From: Mesorhizobium sp. M4B.F.Ca.ET.058.02.1.1
GTDB taxonomy: Bacteria; Pseudomonadota; Alphaproteobacteria; Rhizobiales; Rhizobiaceae
Length of the DNA stretch: 64,000 nt
Direction: 5' to 3'
Assembly: GCF_003952505.1 (NCBI RefSeq)
Contig: NZ_CP034450.1
Coordinates: forward strand, 3,410,001-3,474,000
Numbering within the stretch: position 1 is the first letter of the stretch; each line of letters begins with the position of its first letter. Positions 8,509-17,599 of the stretch are shown here, piece after piece. The notes under the pieces were generated by a model that had not been told where the DNA came from, searched no databases, and was given only the letters and a program-made list of their open reading frames with translations. The position numbers and the translations under genes are program-made.

Positions 8509-9349
8509 GGCACGCATCTCCCGAAGCGGTTTGAGCCCGAAGCTTTGGCTGGCCGGCGGCTGGCTTTTACTGGCGTTGCTGGCGGCCATCTTCGCGCCGC
8601 TGATTGCGCCGCAGGACCCGCTGGCGCAGGACCTGATGCTGGAGCGGCTGCCGCCCTTCTGGCTGGATGGCGCCGAACCCGGCTATTGGCTGGGCACCGA
8701 CAGCCTTGGCCGCGATCTGCTCTCACGATTGATCTTCGGCGGCCGCATCGCCTTCATCGTCGCCTTCGCCGCCGCTTCGGCCGCCTGCCTGGTCGGCTCG
8801 GCACTGGGGCTGATCGCCGGCTATTTCGGCGGCTGGGCCGACCGCATCATCTCGCGCGTCGTCGACATCTGGATGGCCTTCCCGCCCGTGCTGTTCGCCA
8901 TCCTTCTGGTGGCGGTGCTGGGCACCGGCCTCAGCTCCGTCATCATCGCCATCGCGGTCATCGACTGGACGCGCTTCTGCCGGGTGATCCGTGCCGAAGC
9001 TATGAGCCAGGCGCGCATGGACTACGTCGAAAGCGCGCGCATCGCCGGCTATGGCCGCATTGGCATCATGCTGCGCGAGGTGCTGCCCAATGTGCTGCCG
9101 TCGATCGTCGCGCTGCTGTCGCTGGAGATGGGCATCGCCGTCATCGTCGAGGCGATCCTGTCCTTCGTCAATTTGTCGATCTCGACCGACGATCCGACTT
9201 GGGGCGGCATCATCGCCGAGGGCCGGCTGTCGATCCACCAGGCCTGGTGGGTGCTGGTGTTCCCGCTGGTCACGCTGATCCTGACCGTGCTGTCCTTCAG
9301 CCAGTTCGGCGAGGCGCTGAAGGCGCGTTTCGATCCGGTGCTGCGATGA
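8501..9349 (+). CDS. ABC transporter permease, DppC/OppC type
   Basis: The 282-residue membrane protein has the OppC-type N-terminus with one helix, the LGTDSLGRDLLSRLIFGGRI motif characteristic of DppC proteins, and the coupling loop EVLPNVLPSIVALLSLEMG. It overlaps the upstream permease by eight bases and the downstream ATPase by four (ATGA). It pairs with the 7501 product as the second transmembrane subunit of the importer. Confidence 0.9.
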   Translation: MDEARISRSGLSPKLWLAGGWLLLALLAAIFAPLIAPQDPLAQDLMLERLPPFWLDGAEPGYWLGTDSLGRDLLSRLIFGGRIAFIVAFAAASAACLVGSALGLIAGYFGGWADRIISRVVDIWMAFPPVLFAILLVAVLGTGLSSVIIAIAVIDWTRFCRVIRAEAMSQARMDYVESARIAGYGRIGIMLREVLPNVLPSIVALLSLEMGIAVIVEAILSFVNLSISTDDPTWGGIIAEGRLSIHQAWWVLVFPLVTLILTVLSFSQFGEALKARFDPVLR

Positions 9350-10236
9350 GCGCGGCCGTGAAACCCTGCCTCGAAATCCGCTCGCTCAGCGCCGTGCTGC
9401 CCAACGGCCAGCGCGTGCTGCGCTCGGTGTCGCTGTCCGTCCAGCCGGGCGAAGTGCGCGCGCTGGTCGGCGAGAGCGGCGCCGGCAAGACGATGATCGG
9501 CAAGGCGGTGCTCGGCGTGCTGCCATCCAGCGTGCGCGTGATTGAAGGCGAGATGCGCCTGGAGGGAGAGGACCTTGGTGCCCTGCAGCTCAAGGCGCGC
9601 CGCAATTTGATCGGCGCCCGGACGGCGCTGATCCCGCAGGATCCACTCACCGCACTCAACCCGTCGCGCCGCATAGGCCCGCAGACGACCGACCGGCTGG
9701 TGCGCATCCTGGGCTGGAGCGGCGAGCGGGCCGACCAACGCATCCGCCAGTTGCTCGACGAGGTGCATATCCGCGACCCCGAGCGCGTGCTGAGAAGCTA
9801 TCCGCACGAACTCTCCGGCGGCATGCGCCAGCGCGTGCTGATCGCCGCCGCCTTCGCCGCCGAGCCGAGGCTGATCGTCGCCGACGAGCCGACGACGGCG
9901 CTCGACGTGACGGTGCAGAAGCAGATCCTGCGGCTGATCGCGCAACTGCAGCGCGACCACGGCACGGCGATCCTGTTCGTCACCCACGATCTTGGCGTCG
10001 TCGCCAAAATCAGCCAGAAAGTCTCGGTGCTCTATGCCGGCAAGGTGGTCGAGGAAGCCGAGACCGCTGACCTCTTCGCATCGCCGCAGCACGCTTACAC
10101 GCGGGCGTTGATGGCAGCGACGCCGCGCTACACCGATCCCTTCGCATCACTGAAGCCGGTGGACGAAACCGTGCTTGGGGGACTTGCCGCCGAGATCGCG
10201 GACGCCGACAAAGCCTGGAGGCCGGGCCATGGCTGA
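9346..10236 (+). CDS. ABC transporter ATP-binding protein, DppD type
   Basis: From the ATG at 9346 the protein is 296 residues. It has Walker A (GESGAGKT), signature LSGGMRQR, Walker B plus catalytic Glu ([12 protein letters not shown]) and the switch His (FVTHDLG). The frame continues open far upstream, but the ATGA overlap with the permease and family alignment fix this start. The C-terminal tail (after [11 protein letters not shown]) corresponds to the extension typical of oligopeptide ATPases. It powers the importer together with the 10229-11059 subunit. Confidence 0.9.
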   Translation: MSAAVKPCLEIRSLSAVLPNGQRVLRSVSLSVQPGEVRALVGESGAGKTMIGKAVLGVLPSSVRVIEGEMRLEGEDLGALQLKARRNLIGARTALIPQDPLTALNPSRRIGPQTTDRLVRILGWSGERADQRIRQLLDEVHIRDPERVLRSYPHELSGGMRQRVLIAAAFAAEPRLIVADEPTTALDVTVQKQILRLIAQLQRDHGTAILFVTHDLGVVAKISQKVSVLYAGKVVEEAETADLFASPQHAYTRALMAATPRYTDPFASLKPVDETVLGGLAAEIADADKAWRPGHG

Positions 10237-11059
10237 GCCGCTGTTTTCGGTGCGCGGGCTGAAGGTGGCGCTGCCCGACATGACGCGCAAGCCACTGGTC
10301 GGTCGGGCGCCGCTGGCCGAGATCCTGAAAGGGCTCGATTTCGATCTGCCGAAGGGATCGGTGACCGGCATCGTCGGCGAGTCCGGTTCGGGCAAGTCGA
10401 CGCTCGGCCGTGCGCTGGTGCGGCTGCTGGAGCCCAGCGCCGGCTCGATCAGCTTCGAAGGCCGTGACATCAGCCACCTCTCGGAAGCCGGGCTTCGGCC
10501 GCTGCGCCGCGACCTGCAGATGATCTTCCAGGACCCGATGTCATCGCTCAACCCACGGCATACGATCTTCAACATCATCGCCGCGCCGCTGAGGCAGAAC
10601 GGCCTCGGCGACAGGTTGAAGGAGCGCGTGGCGGAAGCCTTGCAGCGCGTCGGCCTGCCGCAAAGCTTTGCCAGCCGCTACCGGCATCAATTGTCAGGCG
10701 GCCAGCGCCAGCGCGTCGGCATTGCGCGAGCACTGGCACTGTCGCCGAAATTCGTGCTGGCCGACGAGATCGTCTCCGGCCTCGACGTGTCGACGCAGGC
10801 GCAGATCCTGACCCTGCTCGAAAGGCTCGCGGCCGAAATGGGGTTGACTGTGACCTTCATCAGCCATGATTTGTCGGTGATAAGGCGGCTCTGCCAGCAG
10901 GTCATCGTCATGCGCGAAGGCAGGATCGTCGACGCCAGCGCCACCGACTCGCTGTTCGAAAATCCGAAGGAGGCCTACACGCGCGACCTGCTCGCCGCCA
11001 TTCCGCTCCCCGAGATCGACGCGGACTGGCTGCGGCTGCCTGCGAGGGCGCCGGCCTGA
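10229..11059 (+). CDS. ABC transporter ATP-binding protein, DppF type
   Basis: The 276-residue ATPase starts at ATG 10229, overlapping the preceding gene by eight bases. Walker A is GESGSGKST, the Q-loop region reads MIFQDPMSSLNPR, and the signature is LSGGQRQR. Walker B reads FVLADEIVSGLD, keeping Asp and Glu but with IVSG instead of the common PVSA/PTTA. The switch His is in FISHDLS. It is the last gene of the transport operon; 175 bases follow before the monooxygenase/reductase gene. Confidence 0.9.
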   Translation: MAEPLFSVRGLKVALPDMTRKPLVGRAPLAEILKGLDFDLPKGSVTGIVGESGSGKSTLGRALVRLLEPSAGSISFEGRDISHLSEAGLRPLRRDLQMIFQDPMSSLNPRHTIFNIIAAPLRQNGLGDRLKERVAEALQRVGLPQSFASRYRHQLSGGQRQRVGIARALALSPKFVLADEIVSGLDVSTQAQILTLLERLAAEMGLTVTFISHDLSVIRRLCQQVIVMREGRIVDASATDSLFENPKEAYTRDLLAAIPLPEIDADWLRLPARAPA

Positions 11060-11122
11060 GGGAACTCAGCTATCGGCACCCCGAATCTCGGCGGTGCGTA
11101 GCAACTCCGACCGCCAATCGAG

Positions 11123-11178
11123 GAATTATTCAATCATGAAACTTCAAGCTTGAAATAATTTCGCTCCCGCGCGATACT
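11123..11178 (+). promoter_or_regulatory. Promoter overlapped by tandem palindromes (probable MarR operator)
   Basis: A good housekeeping-type promoter is visible: TTGAAA at 11150-11155, 17-base spacer, GATACT at 11173-11178. The -35 box overlaps a perfect 12-bp palindrome TTCAAGCTTGAA (11143-11154), preceded by an imperfect copy TTCAATCATGAA (11129-11140) and flanked by AATTATT/AATAATT arms. This is the size and placement expected for a MarR-family repressor site, most likely for the MarR encoded downstream at 14293. Binding itself is inferred. Confidence 0.65.
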
Positions 11179-11234
11179 GTTAGTGGGACCGCCGTGGCAC
11201 ATGGCGGCCCGGAAGCGAAGAGGAGATCGCAGGC

Positions 11235-13529
11235 ATGAAGGTTGCGGTTCTCGGCGGCGGACCGGCCGGGCTCTACTTTGCCATCTCGATGAAGCTGCGC
11301 GACGCCGCGCATGAGGTGACGGTGTTCGAGCGCAACCGCGCCGACGACACGTTCGGCTGGGGCGTGGTGCTGTCGGCCGAGACGCTCGATAACCTCAGCC
11401 GCAACGATCCGGTCAGCGCGGTCTGGATCAAGAAGCATTTCGCCTATTGGGACGATATCGCCGTCATCCATGACGGCGTGCGCACCGTCTCCTCCGGCCA
11501 CGGCTTCTGCGGCATCGGCCGCAAGCGGCTCCTGATACTTTTGCAGCGGCGCGCACATGAGCTCGGCATCAAACTGGAGTTCGCAACCGAGATAGCCGAT
11601 CCGAGGCCGTTCATGGAAACGCACGAACTGGTGGTCGCCGCGGACGGGTTGAACTCCAGGTCTCGCGCGGCCTTCGCCGAAATCTTCAAGCCCGATATCG
11701 ACACCCGCAAATGCAAGTTCGTCTGGCTCGGCACCAACCAGAAGTTCGACGATGCCTTCACCTTCATCTTCGAGAAGACGGAGCACGGCTGGGTGTGGGC
11801 GCATGCCTACCAGTTCGACAGCGAAACCGCGACCTTCATTGTCGAATGCAGCGAACAGACATGGGGGCGCTTCGGCTTCGGCGCGATGTCGCAACAGGAA
11901 TCGATCGCGGTCTGCGAGCGCATCTTCGAAAAGCATCTCGGCGGCCATGCGCTGATGACCAACGCCAACCACATACGCGGTTCGGCCTGGATCAATTTCC
12001 CGCGCGTGCTGTGCGAGCGCTGGTCGTTTGAGAATCTGGCGCTGATGGGGGACGCGGCCGCATCGGCGCATTTCTCGATCGGCTCCGGCACCAAGCTGGC
12101 ATTGGAGAGCGCCGTCGCGCTGGCCGACTATGTCGAGTCCGAGCCCGACCTCGAAGCGGCGTTCCGCAAATATGAGGATGCTCGTCGCACCGAGGTGCTG
12201 AAACTGCAGTCGGCGGCACGCAACTCGCTCGAATGGTTCGAGGAGGTCGAGCGCTATCTCGGCCTCGACCCGGTGCAGTTCAACTACTCGCTGCTGACCC
12301 GCTCGCAGCGCATCAGTCACGAAAACCTGAGGCTGCGCGACGCCGAGTGGCTGGGCGGCGCCGAGGAATGGTTCCAGCACCAGGCCGGCGCCGGCGGCAA
12401 CAGGCTGCGCCGGGCACCGATGTTTGCGCCATTCAAGCTACGCGGCATGGCGCTCAACAACCGCATCGTCGTGTCTCCGATGGCGCAGTACAAGGCCGTC
12501 GACGGCTGCCCAACCGACTGGCATTTTTCGCACTACGCGGAGCGCGCCAAGGGCGGCGCCGGGCTGCTCTACATCGAGATGACCTGCGTCAGTCCCGAAG
12601 GCCGCATTACGCCCGGCTGCCCCGGCTTCTACGCGCCGGAACACGAGGTGGCCTGGAAGCGCCTGGTCGGCTTCGTCCACACCGAGACCGAGGCAAAAAT
12701 CTGCGCCCAGATCGGCCATTCCGGCGCCAAGGGCTCGACCCGCGTCGGCTGGCAGGGAACCGACGTGCCGCTGCCCTCCGGCAACTGGCCGGTGATGGCG
12801 CCGTCGGCCGTGGCGTGGTCGCCCGAGAACCAGGTGCCGAAGGCGATGGACCGCGCCGACATGGACAGGGTGTGCGGTGAGTTCGTCGCCTCCGCCGAGA
12901 TGGCAGCCCGCTGCGGCTTCGACATGCTGGAAATCCATGCCGCGCATGGCTATCTCTTGTCCTCATTCATTACGCCACTGACCAACCGGCGCACCGACGA
13001 GTATGGCGGCTCGCTGGAAAACCGTATGCGCTATCCGCTGGAGATCTTCCGCGCGGTGCGTGCCGTGTGGCCCTCGGAAAAGCCGATCTCGATGCGCATC
13101 TCGGCCAATGACTGGGTCGGTATCGAGGGCGTCACACCTGCCGACGCGGTCGAAATCGCAAAACTGCTGCACGAGGCCGGTGTCGATCTCTGCGACGTGT
13201 CGGCCGGGCAGACCTCGATCGCGGCAAAACCCGTCTATGGCCGCATGTTCCAGACACCGTTCTCCGACCGAATCCGCAACGAGGTCGGCATGGCGACGAT
13301 GGCCGTCGGCAACATCTATGAGCCGGACCATGTCAACTCGATCCTGATGGCGGGCCGCGCCGATCTCGTCGCGCTGGCCCGGCCGCATCTCACCGATCCC
13401 TACTGGACGCTGCATGCAGCGGTGGCGCTCGGCGACCGCGGCGTCAAATGGCCGGATCCCTATCTGCCCGGCCGCGACCAGCTTTACCGGCTGGCCCAGC
13501 GCGAAGCGGCGGCGGGGTTGAAGGTATGA
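11235..13529 (+). CDS. Fused FAD monooxygenase / Old Yellow Enzyme-type reductase (2-aminobenzoyl-CoA or salicylyl-CoA type)
   Basis: The 764-residue protein is a two-domain fusion. Residues 1-~390 are a class-A flavin monooxygenase: GGGPAGLY at residues 7-14 and the second FAD motif [14 protein letters not shown] near residue 272. Residues ~392-764 are an Old Yellow Enzyme barrel ([18 protein letters not shown]; active-site pair H568/H571 in [23 protein letters not shown]). This exact fusion is known in 2-aminobenzoyl-CoA monooxygenase/reductase of Azoarcus (Aromatoleum) evansii, which hydroxylates and reduces the CoA-activated ring; related fusions are annotated as salicylyl-CoA 5-hydroxylase/oxidoreductase. 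Downstream beta-oxidation genes fit this role. The exact aryl-CoA substrate cannot be read from sequence. Confidence 0.88.
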   Translation: MKVAVLGGGPAGLYFAISMKLRDAAHEVTVFERNRADDTFGWGVVLSAETLDNLSRNDPVSAVWIKKHFAYWDDIAVIHDGVRTVSSGHGFCGIGRKRLLILLQRRAHELGIKLEFATEIADPRPFMETHELVVAADGLNSRSRAAFAEIFKPDIDTRKCKFVWLGTNQKFDDAFTFIFEKTEHGWVWAHAYQFDSETATFIVECSEQTWGRFGFGAMSQQESIAVCERIFEKHLGGHALMTNANHIRGSAWINFPRVLCERWSFENLALMGDAAASAHFSIGSGTKLALESAVALADYVESEPDLEAAFRKYEDARRTEVLKLQSAARNSLEWFEEVERYLGLDPVQFNYSLLTRSQRISHENLRLRDAEWLGGAEEWFQHQAGAGGNRLRRAPMFAPFKLRGMALNNRIVVSPMAQYKAVDGCPTDWHFSHYAERAKGGAGLLYIEMTCVSPEGRITPGCPGFYAPEHEVAWKRLVGFVHTETEAKICAQIGHSGAKGSTRVGWQGTDVPLPSGNWPVMAPSAVAWSPENQVPKAMDRADMDRVCGEFVASAEMAARCGFDMLEIHAAHGYLLSSFITPLTNRRTDEYGGSLENRMRYPLEIFRAVRAVWPSEKPISMRISANDWVGIEGVTPADAVEIAKLLHEAGVDLCDVSAGQTSIAAKPVYGRMFQTPFSDRIRNEVGMATMAVGNIYEPDHVNSILMAGRADLVALARPHLTDPYWTLHAAVALGDRGVKWPDPYLPGRDQLYRLAQREAAAGLKV

Positions 13530-14299
13530 CCTCCACCGCAAAAACCACGGCCAGGCATGCCTTGGTTACCGGCGGCGGTTCAGGCGTCGGACGGGCAATC
13601 GCGCTGGCGCTCGCCGGCGCCGGCGTCAACGTCACCATCTGCGGGCGACGTGAGGCAGCCCTTGCCGAAGTGGGCAAGGAAAGCCCGCGCATCGCGGGCG
13701 TCGCCGCCGATGTCACCGATGAGGCGTCGATGGTTTCCCTCTACGAAAAAGCGGAGGCCGCGCGCGGACCGTTCGACATCGTGGTCGCCAATGCCGGCAT
13801 GGCCGGCAGTACGCCGGCGCACAAGATTTCGCTGGCCGACTGGCAGCGCACGATCGACGTCAACCTCACCGGCGCCTTCCTGACGGTGAAGCCGGCGCTG
13901 ACCGGCATGCTGGCGCGCAAACAGGGCAGCATCGTCTTCGTCGCCTCGACGGCCGGCCTCAAGGGCTATGCCTATGTCGGCGCGTACGTTGCCGCCAAGC
14001 ACGGCGTCGTCGGGCTGATGCGGGCGCTGGCCACCGAGACCGCCAAGTCCGGCGTCACCGTCAATGCCGTCTGTCCGGGCTTCGTCGATACCGAGATGCT
14101 GGAAGAGTCCATCCAGCGCATCGTGGACAAGACCGGGCGGTCGGCAGCCGAAGCGCGGGCAAGCCTGGCGGCGACGAACCCGCAAGGACGTTTCGTCCAA
14201 CCGGAAGAAGTGGCGGAAGCCGTGCTGTGGCTGTGCGGCGACGCCGCCCGCTCGATCACCGGGCAGACGATCTCGATCTCGGGAGGCGAGACATGGTAG
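13526..14299 (+). CDS. Short-chain dehydrogenase/reductase (3-hydroxyacyl-CoA dehydrogenase-like)
   Basis: From ATG 13526 (ATGA overlap with the monooxygenase gene) the product is 257 residues, a standard classical SDR. It shows the nucleotide motif TGGGSGVG (residues 15-22), NAG, and the catalytic Y154-x3-K158 (YVAAK). The PGFVDTEM and final [10 protein letters not shown] segments are typical of FabG-like proteins. In the cluster it likely oxidises a 3-hydroxyacyl-CoA formed after ring opening; cofactor and substrate are inferred. Confidence 0.85.
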   Translation: MTSTAKTTARHALVTGGGSGVGRAIALALAGAGVNVTICGRREAALAEVGKESPRIAGVAADVTDEASMVSLYEKAEAARGPFDIVVANAGMAGSTPAHKISLADWQRTIDVNLTGAFLTVKPALTGMLARKQGSIVFVASTAGLKGYAYVGAYVAAKHGVVGLMRALATETAKSGVTVNAVCPGFVDTEMLEESIQRIVDKTGRSAAEARASLAATNPQGRFVQPEEVAEAVLWLCGDAARSITGQTISISGGETW

Positions 14300-14763
14300 C
14301 CGGTCCGTTGCCCACCCGATCCGGCTCCGGCAAGGAGCGGCTGCGGCTGTGGATCCGCCTGCTGCGCGCCTCGCGCACGATTGAGGCGGAGCTGCGCGAG
14401 CGGCTGAAGAAGGAATTCAACACCACGCTGCCGCGCTTCGACGTGATGGCGGCGCTTTACCGGTCGCCGGAGGGGATGCTGATGAGCGACCTGTCGCGCT
14501 TCCTGCTGGTGTCGAACGGCAATGTCACAGGCATCGTCGACCGGCTGGTGTCGGAAGGGCTGGTGGCTCGGGCGCGCCGCAATGGCGACCGCCGCACCTC
14601 GATGGTGCGACTGACCGAGGAAGGGTCGAGGGCCTTCGCCGAGATCGCCGCCGCGCATGAAAGCTGGGTCGGTGAGTTGCTCGGCACTGTCAGCGAGGAA
14701 GAGGCGCGCCGGCTGACCGGCATGCTGACTTCGTTCCGCAGCAACTGGGAGGGACGCGAATGA
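14293..14763 (+). CDS. MarR family transcriptional regulator of the catabolic operon
   Basis: ATG 14293 overlaps the SDR stop by seven bases; the product has 156 residues. The winged helix is clear: [46 protein letters not shown] followed by the wing [15 protein letters not shown]. It resembles MarR regulators of aryl-CoA catabolism (BadR/CouR type), which release DNA on binding the CoA thioester. The tandem palindrome over the -35 box at 11123-11178 is the obvious candidate target. Being inside the operon it would be autoregulated. Confidence 0.87.
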   Translation: MVAGPLPTRSGSGKERLRLWIRLLRASRTIEAELRERLKKEFNTTLPRFDVMAALYRSPEGMLMSDLSRFLLVSNGNVTGIVDRLVSEGLVARARRNGDRRTSMVRLTEEGSRAFAEIAAAHESWVGELLGTVSEEEARRLTGMLTSFRSNWEGRE

Positions 14764-15572
14764 GCGCCATGGCCAACCTCAAGCCGAAGCACTTCCTCTG
14801 GGATGTCGAAGGCAAGGTCGCGAAGGTCCGGCTCGACCGTCCCGAGCGCAAGAACCCGCTGACCTTCGACAGTTATGCCGAGTTGCGCGACACGTTTCGC
14901 GACCTCGTCTACGCCGACGATGTCGACGCCGTGGTGTTCCTGCCCAATGGCGGTAATTTCTGCTCGGGCGGCGATGTCCACGACATCATCGGTCCGCTGG
15001 TCAAGATGGACATGAAGGCGCTGCTCGCCTTCACTCGCATGACTGGTGACTTCGTCAAGGCGATGCTCAACTGCGGCAAGCCGATCATCTCGGCGGTCGA
15101 CGGCGTGGCGGTCGGCGCCGGCGCCATCATCGCCATGGCCTCCGATATCCGCATCGCCACCCCGGAGGCCAAGACCGCCTTTCTCTTCACCCGCGTCGGC
15201 CTCGCCGGCTGCGACATGGGCGCCTGCGCGATCCTGCCGCGCATCATCGGCCAGGGGCGCGCCGCGGAGCTGCTCTACACCGGTCGCACCATGAATGCCG
15301 CGGAAGGCGAGCGCTGGGGTTTCTACAACCGCCTCGTCGAGCCGGCCGCGCTCGAGCCCGATGCGCTCGAAATGGCGGCGCGGATCGTCTCCGGCCCAAC
15401 CTTCGCGCATGGCATCACCAAGACGCAGCTCAACCAGGAATGGTCGATGGGACTCGACCAGGCGATCGAGGCGGAAGCGCAGGCACAGGCGATCTGCATG
15501 CAGACAGCTGATTTCGAGCGCGCCTACAAGGCGTTCGTCGCAAAGGAAAAGCCTGTGTTCGAGGGGAATTGA
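14760..15572 (+). CDS. Enoyl-CoA hydratase/isomerase family protein
   Basis: The 270-residue crotonase-fold protein starts at ATG 14760 in ATGA overlap with MarR. The oxyanion-hole region [10 protein letters not shown] and the second one [20 protein letters not shown] are intact. The region normally holding the second catalytic Glu reads [22 protein letters not shown], with Cys-Asp replacing the common Pro-Gly/Glu pattern, so it may be a ring-opening hydrolase or atypical hydratase rather than a standard hydratase. It acts on a CoA thioester in the same pathway as its neighbours. Confidence 0.85.
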   Translation: MSAMANLKPKHFLWDVEGKVAKVRLDRPERKNPLTFDSYAELRDTFRDLVYADDVDAVVFLPNGGNFCSGGDVHDIIGPLVKMDMKALLAFTRMTGDFVKAMLNCGKPIISAVDGVAVGAGAIIAMASDIRIATPEAKTAFLFTRVGLAGCDMGACAILPRIIGQGRAAELLYTGRTMNAAEGERWGFYNRLVEPAALEPDALEMAARIVSGPTFAHGITKTQLNQEWSMGLDQAIEAEAQAQAICMQTADFERAYKAFVAKEKPVFEGN

Positions 15573-15573
15573 G

Positions 15574-15810
15574 ATGGGCGGATTGTTGGACACGTTGGCG
15601 GGACAGAACCCCCCTCTGTCCTGCCGGACATCTCCCCCTCAAGGGGGGAGATTGGCGGTTTCGGCGCCCCGCTCATTCTTGCGGCTTTGGCGATTGGCGA
15701 AAGCCGACATGACAGCTGATCTCCCCCCAAGAGGGGGAGATGTCCGGCAGGACAGAGGGGGGCGCCGTAGAGCACAGACCTCGCAGAACTGCGGAGGCAA
15801 ACATGTCTGA
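15574..15810 (+). CDS. Small ORF running through palindromic repeat copy 2
   Basis: A 78-codon frame begins with ATG one base after the hydratase stop ([12 protein letters not shown]), runs in frame through the whole palindromic element and ends inside the first codons of the acyl-CoA dehydrogenase gene (eight-base overlap). The repeat-encoded part (PPLSCRT, AVSAPRS, LAKA, LPPRGGD) corresponds to that of the ORF at 3013-3276, read in the same frame. It may be a truncated gene start or a translation-coupling leader; probably not a functional protein. Confidence 0.25.
   Translation: MGGLLDTLAGQNPPLSCRTSPPQGGRLAVSAPRSFLRLWRLAKADMTADLPPRGGDVRQDRGGRRRAQTSQNCGGKHV
15609..15765. repeat. Long palindromic intergenic repeat, copy 2
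   Basis: The arms CCCCTCTGTCCTGCCGGACA and TGTCCGGCAGGACAGAGGGG are exact inverse complements, enclosing a second CTCCCCC/GGGGGAG pair. It is the same element as 3077-3212 and fills most of the 230-base gap between the hydratase and acyl-CoA dehydrogenase genes. The dehydrogenase ribosome-binding site (GGAGG) lies just beyond it. Confidence 0.9.
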
Positions 15811-16951
15811 CCGTTCCTTCCTCAACTGGCCCTTCTTCGAGGAGCGCCATCGCCAGCTCGCCGACCAGCTCGACGCCTGGTGCGCGAAGAACCTGCCGGT
15901 CGACCATCACGATGTCGACGCCGCCTGCCGGGAGCTGGTGGCGAAGCTCGGCCGTGACGGTTGGCTGAAGCCGACGGCGCTCGACACGGACAATCCCGGA
16001 CCGCTCGACGTGCGCACGCTTTGCATCACGCGCGAGACACTTGCCCGCCATGACGGGCTGGCCGACTTTTCCTTCGCCATGCAAGGGCTCGGCACCGGCG
16101 CGCTCAGCCTGTTCGGCACGCCGGACCAACAGCATTGGCTGGGCAAGACGCGGGCCGGCAAGGCGATCTCGGCCTTCGCGCTGTCGGAGCCGCGCTCCGG
16201 ATCGGACGTCGCCAACATGGAAATGACGGCCACGCGCGATGGCGACGAATATCTGCTGACCGGCGAGAAGACCTGGATTTCCAATGGCGGCATCGCCGAT
16301 CTCTACATCGTCTTCGCCCGCACCGGCGAGGCGCCTGGCGCCAAGGGGATTTCCGCCTTCATCGTACCTGCCGAAACCGAAGGCTTGAGCATCGCCGAGC
16401 GGCTGGAGACGATCGCCCCGCACCCGCTGGCGCGACTGTCGTTCGACAATGCCCGCGTTCCCGCTTCCGCGCTGATCGGCAAGCCCGGCGACGGCTTTCG
16501 CATCGCCATGTCGGTCCTCGACGTGTTCCGCTCGACCGTGGGTGCCGCGGCACTCGGTTTTGCCCGTCGTGCGCTGGACGAAAGCGTCAGCCGCGCTGCA
16601 GAGCGCGAACTGTTCGGCGCGCCGATGGCGGACCTGCAGATGGTGCAGGGCCACATCGCCGACATGGCGTTGGATGTCGATGCCGCGGCGCTTCTCGTCT
16701 ACCGCGCCGCCTGGACCAAGGACATGGGGGCCCCACGCGTGACCCGCGAGGCGGCGATGGCCAAACTGTTCGCAACCGACCGCGCACAGGAGGTGATCGA
16801 CGCGGCCGTGCAGCTGCATGGCGGCGACGGGGTGCGCAAGGATCACATCGTCGAAAGCCTCTATCGCGAGATCCGTGCGCTGCGCATCTACGAGGGGGCA
16901 TCCGACGTGCAGAAAGTGGTGATCGCGCGACAGGTCATGGGGGCGGCGTGA
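15803..16951 (+). CDS. Acyl-CoA dehydrogenase family protein
   Basis: From ATG 15803 (GGAGG nine bases upstream) the flavoprotein has 382 residues, the usual family length. It contains the FAD-binding [14 protein letters not shown] motif, [11 protein letters not shown], and the C-terminal [33 protein letters not shown] with the expected catalytic Glu in YEG. It introduces a 2,3-double bond into an acyl-CoA, transferring electrons to ETF. It belongs to the beta-oxidation arm of the aryl-CoA pathway together with the hydratase and SDR. Confidence 0.9.
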   Translation: MSDRSFLNWPFFEERHRQLADQLDAWCAKNLPVDHHDVDAACRELVAKLGRDGWLKPTALDTDNPGPLDVRTLCITRETLARHDGLADFSFAMQGLGTGALSLFGTPDQQHWLGKTRAGKAISAFALSEPRSGSDVANMEMTATRDGDEYLLTGEKTWISNGGIADLYIVFARTGEAPGAKGISAFIVPAETEGLSIAERLETIAPHPLARLSFDNARVPASALIGKPGDGFRIAMSVLDVFRSTVGAAALGFARRALDESVSRAAERELFGAPMADLQMVQGHIADMALDVDAAALLVYRAAWTKDMGAPRVTREAAMAKLFATDRAQEVIDAAVQLHGGDGVRKDHIVESLYREIRALRIYEGASDVQKVVIARQVMGAA

Positions 16952-17000
16952 GACTGATGAATGTCCCGCAGCCCGCATTTCGATTAGGGGGAGTCTAGTC

Positions 17001-17396
17001 ATGCACAGCATCCTGCAGCCGGAAGGCTGGGCAAAGCCCATCGGTTACGCCAACGGCGTCGCCGCGCGCGGCCGGCTGGTGTTCGTCGGCGGCCAGGTCG
17101 GCTGGAATGCCGAGTGCCGGTTCGAGACCGACGATTTCGTCGGCCAGGTGCGCCAGACGCTCACCAACATCGTCGCCGTGCTGGCCGAGGCGGGCGGCGA
17201 GCCGCATCACATCACCTCGATGACCTGGTATTTCACCGACAAGGCCGAGTATCGCGCCAATCTCAAGGGCATCGGCGAGGCCTACCGCGCGGTCATCGGC
17301 CGCCACTTCCCGGCCATGGCGGCCATGCAGGTCGTGGCGCTGGTCGAGGACCGCGCCAAGGTGGAGATCCAGGCGACGGCTGTTATTCCGGAGTGA
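17001..17396 (+). CDS. RidA family protein (Rid/YjgF/UK114)
   Basis: A 131-residue RidA-fold protein starting at ATG 17001 with a GGGGGAG ribosome-binding site. It shows FVGGQVGWNAECRF, QVRQTLTNIVAVLAEAGG and the C-terminal MQVVALVEDRAKVEIQATAVIPE. In canonical RidA an Arg near position 105 contacts the imine substrate; the corresponding region here is ALVEDRAKVEIQA, so the Arg position is not conserved in the usual ...R..LPkda.VE.e... context. In this operon it may hydrolyse an enamine/imine or a related intermediate, consistent with an amino-substituted ring. Confidence 0.85.
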   Translation: MHSILQPEGWAKPIGYANGVAARGRLVFVGGQVGWNAECRFETDDFVGQVRQTLTNIVAVLAEAGGEPHHITSMTWYFTDKAEYRANLKGIGEAYRAVIGRHFPAMAAMQVVALVEDRAKVEIQATAVIPE

Positions 17397-17515
17397 ATTG
17401 CGCCAGGTCGACCGGCGCGCCGAAAACTCGCGCTGACGTTTGAAGGCATAGGCCCGATTCGATCAGAGATCATCGCCTTGACTATTCGAACCGCCGCTTG
17501 GCTCTAAACACAAAC

Positions 17516-17533
17516 TGTGATCAGATGATCACG
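17516..17533. promoter_or_regulatory. GntR-type operator, copy 1
   Basis: The perfect inverted repeat GTGATCA-GA-TGATCAC (17517-17532, plus flanking bases) lies 67 bases upstream of the GntR gene start. The same motif with a two-base centre recurs at 18459-18478 before the PLP enzyme. Size and symmetry fit an FCD-type GntR dimer and suggest autoregulation. A weak TTGACT box is visible at 17478 but no well-spaced -10. Confidence 0.7.
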
Positions 17534-17599
17534 CTTGCTTCGGCGGGCGCACTCGGGCATCGCACATAGCTTCTGCCGGCATCTGAGGAAAGCAAAACC

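Larger units (their letters stand above)
8..17396. other. Aryl-CoA-type catabolic island (grouping of the genes above)
   Basis: Two divergent gene sets, one minus (cyclase, FAD oxidoreductase, MarR, IOR-like) and one plus (FAD oxidoreductase, five-gene importer, monooxygenase/reductase fusion, SDR, MarR, hydratase, acyl-CoA dehydrogenase, RidA), are tightly packed with many 4-8 base overlaps. Together they encode uptake, CoA-thioester ring hydroxylation/reduction and beta-oxidation. An aryl-CoA ligase is missing within the window and may lie left of position 1. Confidence 0.6.

Noticed and set aside
8545..10236. Single 563-codon reading of permease and ATPase region
   Set aside because: The first part is the permease read out of frame; the ATPase starts at 9346 with ATGA coupling.
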